Source: Delphinapterus leucas
Taxonomy: Eukaryota; Chordata; Mammalia; Artiodactyla; Monodontidae
Direction: 5' to 3'
Length of the DNA: 64,000 bases
Assembly (NCBI RefSeq): GCF_002288925.2
Contig: NW_022098094.1
Location: forward strand, 128,223-192,222
Shown: positions 61,513 through 64,000 of the stretch, piece after piece
Layout: the number at the start of each line of letters is the position of its first letter
Position numbering within the stretch: the first letter of the stretch is position 1
Program-made: the position numbers and the translations under genes
Notes under the pieces: model-generated
What the model saw: only the letters and a program-made list of their open reading frames with translations
Databases searched by the model: none
Told to the model about the DNA's origin: nothing

Positions 61513-61956
61513 ATGGCTGAGCAGCTGTCCAAAGAGCAGGTGGCCGAGTTCATGGAGGCCTTCCATAGATTCGACAAGGACAAAGACAATGCCATCAACA
61601 CCCAGGAGCTGGGCGCCGTGATGCAGGAGCTGGGCCTGAACCCGTCGGAGGCCGCGCTGAAGGGATTCATCGCCAGGGACGATGCGGACGGGGATGGCGT
61701 CATCAGCCCCCAGGAGTTCCTGGCAGTGATAGCCAAGGGGGTTCAGGCCCGGGCCAGAGCGGATGACCTGAGGACAGCCTTCCACGCCTTCGACCTGGAT
61801 GGCGACGGCCACATCAGCGTGGATGAGCTCAAGCAGGCCATGGCCCAGCTGGAGGTGTCCCAGGAGGAGTTGGACATCATGATCCGGGAAGCTGACGTGG
61901 ACCGGGACGGGCAGGTGAGCTACGAGGAGTTCGTGCACGTCCTCATGCTGAAGTGA
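61513..61956 (+). CDS. CALML5: Calmodulin-like protein 5 (calmodulin-like skin protein)
   Basis: CALML5 is an intronless EF-hand Ca2+ sensor made during terminal keratinocyte differentiation in other mammals. Binding to transglutaminase 3 is reported for the human protein. This copy encodes 147 residues (human 146). EF loops lie at residues 21-32, 57-68, 94-105 and 128-139. All four keep Asp at 1, 3 and 5 and Glu at 12. EF1 has Lys at loop position 4 and Asn at position 6 in place of glycine, a mild departure. The blocks INTQELGA, DGDGHISVDEL and QEELDIMIREADVD match CALML5 rather than calmodulin or CALML3. I chose this ATG over the upstream in-frame ATG at 61342 because the family begins here and the context (GACATGG) is strong. 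A polyadenylation signal lies about 250 bp downstream. It sits head to head with CALML3 across about 13.6 kb. No frameshift or premature stop is seen. Confidence 0.95.
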   Translation: MAEQLSKEQVAEFMEAFHRFDKDKDNAINTQELGAVMQELGLNPSEAALKGFIARDDADGDGVISPQEFLAVIAKGVQARARADDLRTAFHAFDLDGDGHISVDELKQAMAQLEVSQEELDIMIREADVDRDGQVSYEEFVHVLMLK

Positions 61957-62204
61957 AGCCTCCCGACCGCCGCCCCCTCCTGCCTGACGCCGGGCCTGCT
62001 ACGGGGTCCGGCCCGGCTTCTGAGCCGGGGACCCCAAGGGACAGTCTAGGTGGTGGGTGGGAGGGGCCTCCCCGTGGGGACCCCTGGCCTCTCCTCGGCC
62101 CGGGGTCTGCTCTCTGTCCAGCGAGACCTCGTGTGCTCGTGCGATGGGGGTGCTCCCTACCTCGCAGGGCTGTTGTGAGGACCCCAAAGTGACGTGGTGA
62201 TCGG

Positions 62205-62210
62205 AATAAA
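62205..62210 (+). terminator. CALML5 polyadenylation signal
   Basis: Canonical AATAAA about 249 nt after the stop codon, followed by a GT-rich stretch (GAGGTGGTGACACTG). This gives a short 3' UTR. Confidence 0.8.
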
Positions 62211-62387
62211 AGGGATCTGAGCTTCGAGGTGGTGACACTGCGCTTGAATGGGGGGGTGTCCAAGGGCCCCAGACGATGGGGTTCTGTTGAGCCTCTCCCT
62301 CTTTCACTTGGCCCTAGTGGGGGACACGGCCAGTAGACCCCCGTCTGATGCCCGTGGATGAGGAGGCTGGTGAGCGCCACGGGGTGG

Positions 62388-62447
62388 GAGGGGGATGGAG
62401 GGGGATGGAGGGGGATGGAGGGGGATGGAGGGGGATGGAGGGGACCC
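62388..62447 (+). repeat. 11-bp tandem repeat (GGGGGATGGAG)n
   Basis: Five near-perfect copies of an 11-bp unit, each with a run of five G. It has G-quadruplex potential on the plus strand and lies less than 250 bp past the CALML5 polyadenylation signal. Confidence 0.93.
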
Positions 62448-62589
62448 GAGGGTCTGCCTGAGCTTCTGGTCAGGACCTGAGGCCGGAGGAGCCTGGACCA
62501 AGGGCTGGGACATACCTGCACCACAAACGAAGTTTATCATCCTTTGCATGTAGCCAACTGTTCTTCAGGCTCGAGCTGAAAGAAAAAGA

Positions 62590-62640
62590 TGCGTGTGTGC
62601 ATGCGTGCATGTGTGAGTGCATGCACGCACGCGTGTGCTT
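62590..62640. repeat. Alternating GT/GC/CA simple repeat
   Basis: Imperfect (GTGC/CATG)-type alternating purine-pyrimidine sequence of the sort that can adopt Z-DNA. Confidence 0.8.
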
Positions 62641-63050
62641 GTCCTGCCTTTGAGACATGGGATCTTCTACAGTGAAGGTGGTGGCCCCGGAGGACCGGCC
62701 CTGCCCCACCTGAAGGAGGGCAGGACAGGTGGGAACGGGAAGGACGAGAGGTGCTGTGATGGGTAAAGGGCAGGGGGCTGCACTTGGGGGGGCGTTTCCC
62801 AATCAGATCTGAGGAGGACACGGCTCAGGGAGGAAGGGGCCCCCTCAGACCCCTTGGCTGCAGCCTCTCAGGGCCTTTCTGTGGTGGGGGGCTCTGAAGT
62901 GGCTCCCAGGCTGGGGAGCGCCCATGGAGGAGTGGGGGGAGTCCAGAACATGGAGATGGGAGACGAGGGTCTGCCTGCAGCACTGCCCCCCATGTCAAGC
63001 TGACGTGCCATTTGAACTTGGGTTTCTGTGCTGTTGCTGTGTGTTTTTAA

Positions 63051-63239
63051 AAAACTATCTTAGCCGGGGAATTCCCTGGCAGGCCAGTGGTTAGGACTCT
63101 GCGCTTTCATTGCCCAGGGTGTGGGTTTGATACTTGGTCGGGGAACTAAGATCCTTCAAGCCGTGCAGCACGGCTAAAAGAAAAAAAGAAAACAAAACAC
63201 AAACCAAAAAAAAAAACAGCAACGAAAATTATCCTAGCC
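63051..63239 (+). mobile_element. CHR-type SINE with target-site duplication
   Basis: The body lies at about 63066-63224: 'GGGGAATTCCCTGGCAGGCC' head, GTGGGTTTGATACTTGGTC B-box-like part, then a long A-rich tail. It is flanked by AAAACTATCTTAGCC (63051-63065) and AAAATTATCCTAGCC (63225-63239), with two mismatches. Confidence 0.88.
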
Positions 63240-64000
63240 AGAGCCAAGGCAAAGGTTCTCAGCGCAGGGTGGGGAGAGGCAGAGCCCGCTTACCTGAGGA
63301 GTTATTGCAAAATACCTGCCCGGTCCTTTACCATCCCCCTCATTCCGGTACGTGGGCGGGTGAGTGACAGCTCTGTCCCAGTGCAGTGGGAGCGGTATCA
63401 CGCTACCCAGGTGCAGCTATGGTATCGATGAAGTTGTTCCATTTGGGGACATTTTCAGTGGGTCACTCAGCCTCCCGTGCCCTCACAGAGGGCTGCCCCG
63501 TCCATCCTAGCCCTGACTCAGGGTCTGGTCGAAGTCCTTTCCTTGGGCCTGGGTTGGAGGGTGGGGAGACAGAGAAGAAAGGCAGGAGGCTCCTGTCCCT
63601 GAGGGTTCCGGGGGGAGAGGGGCTGGAGCATCTGGAGGAGATAAGACGGGAGACAAGAAGTGGGGCACAATCAGAGGAGGGGACGGTGGCAGCAGCAGGC
63701 ACCCATCCTGGATGGGGGTGGTTTCCCCGGGTGGTCCCCCCGCCCCCAAGAAAGTCCCCATCCTCTTAGGGACGCAGGTCATAGAAGTTAGTTTCTAAAT
63801 GAGAGGTTCCTAAATGCCAGGCCGGTCCAGGAGGAAGTGTTCCAGGCTCTGTGTGGAAACAAGAAAAATAAAGACGTTTTGACGAACCTAATGTATTCAG
63901 TTTCTTAAATTCTGAGAATATGCTTTTTCTATAGTTTGTGTTAAATGTCCTTTCTTTCATGAAGTGACTATGATGGTAAGTGATAGTTTTGTGAGTTTTT
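63240..64000. other. Intergenic, no recognised feature
   Basis: Unique sequence to the window edge. An AATAAA word at about 63867 is isolated from any gene I can support. Confidence 0.45.

Larger units (their letters stand above)
62211..63050. other. Downstream intergenic with G-rich and Z-type repeats
   Basis: No gene. It contains the 11-bp G-rich array at 62388-62447 and an alternating purine-pyrimidine stretch at 62590-62640. Confidence 0.5.

Noticed and set aside
61417..61938. 173-codon open frame antisense to CALML5 (and similar frames opposite CALML3)
   Set aside because: A shadow of the EF-hand coding frame, with a His/Leu/Val-rich composition caused by reverse reading.
7498..63239. 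tRNA genes, because the SINE heads carry B-box-like words
   Set aside because: The words sit in SINE heads with no intact cloverleaf, and the flanking duplications mark them as retroposed SINEs.
1..64000. Ruminant origin
   Set aside because: CHR SINEs also occur in ruminants, but no Bov-tA or BovB was seen in 64 kb, which would be very unusual for a ruminant.

Overview
This is mammalian nuclear DNA, and the repeats point to a cetacean. It carries several tRNA-derived CHR-type SINEs (heads like 'CTTCCCTGGTGG', tails of A/T-rich simple repeat), one of them of the low-divergence type common in whales and dolphins. I saw no ruminant Bov-tA or BovB elements and no Alu. A hippopotamus is not excluded by this argument alone. 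The species cannot be read from the window.

Only two protein-coding genes can be supported. Both are single-exon calmodulin-like genes arranged head to head: a CALML3-type gene on the minus strand (47363-47935) and a CALML5-type gene on the plus strand (61513-61956). From general knowledge this is the CALML5/CALML3 neighbourhood of human 10p15.1, seen here in the opposite orientation. The flanking human genes (NET1 beyond CALML5, ASB13 beyond CALML3) are not in the window. CALML5 looks intact, with four complete EF-hand loops, a strong start context and an AATAAA downstream. CALML3 is open but eroded. It has lost the stop codon at the normal end of the protein and runs on for 39 residues. EF-hand 4 has lost its position-12 glutamate, and conserved loop glycines are gone from three of the four EF-hands.

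The rest is intergenic sequence. Region by region: 1-7.5 kb is mostly unique with old MIR pieces. 7.5-10 kb holds two CHR SINEs and an imperfect inverted repeat. 10-18.5 kb is unique or AT-rich with MIRs. 18.5-19.0 kb is a probable solitary retroviral LTR. 21.8-23.8 kb is an L1 3' end that contains the only assembly gap. 23.9-26.4 kb holds a run of ancient LTR-type repeats. 30.2-33.9 kb is a stack of L1M fragments with a young nested SINE. 39.3-39.7 kb is an ATCC minisatellite. 41.3-42.1 kb is a three-layer nest (MLT1, CHR SINE, CHR SINE). 49.2-53.4 kb holds L1, MaLR, MIR and L2 relics between the two genes. 53.4-61.5 kb is mainly unique sequence upstream of CALML5. 62.2-64 kb has G-rich arrays and one more SINE.

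In other mammals both gene products are Ca2+ sensors of stratified epithelium: CALML3 with unconventional myosin-10, CALML5 in terminal keratinocyte differentiation. The contrast here between an eroding CALML3 and a preserved CALML5 is the main biological point of the window. No operon-like, CRISPR or novel enzymatic system is present. All repeat family names come from reading by eye, not from a database search.
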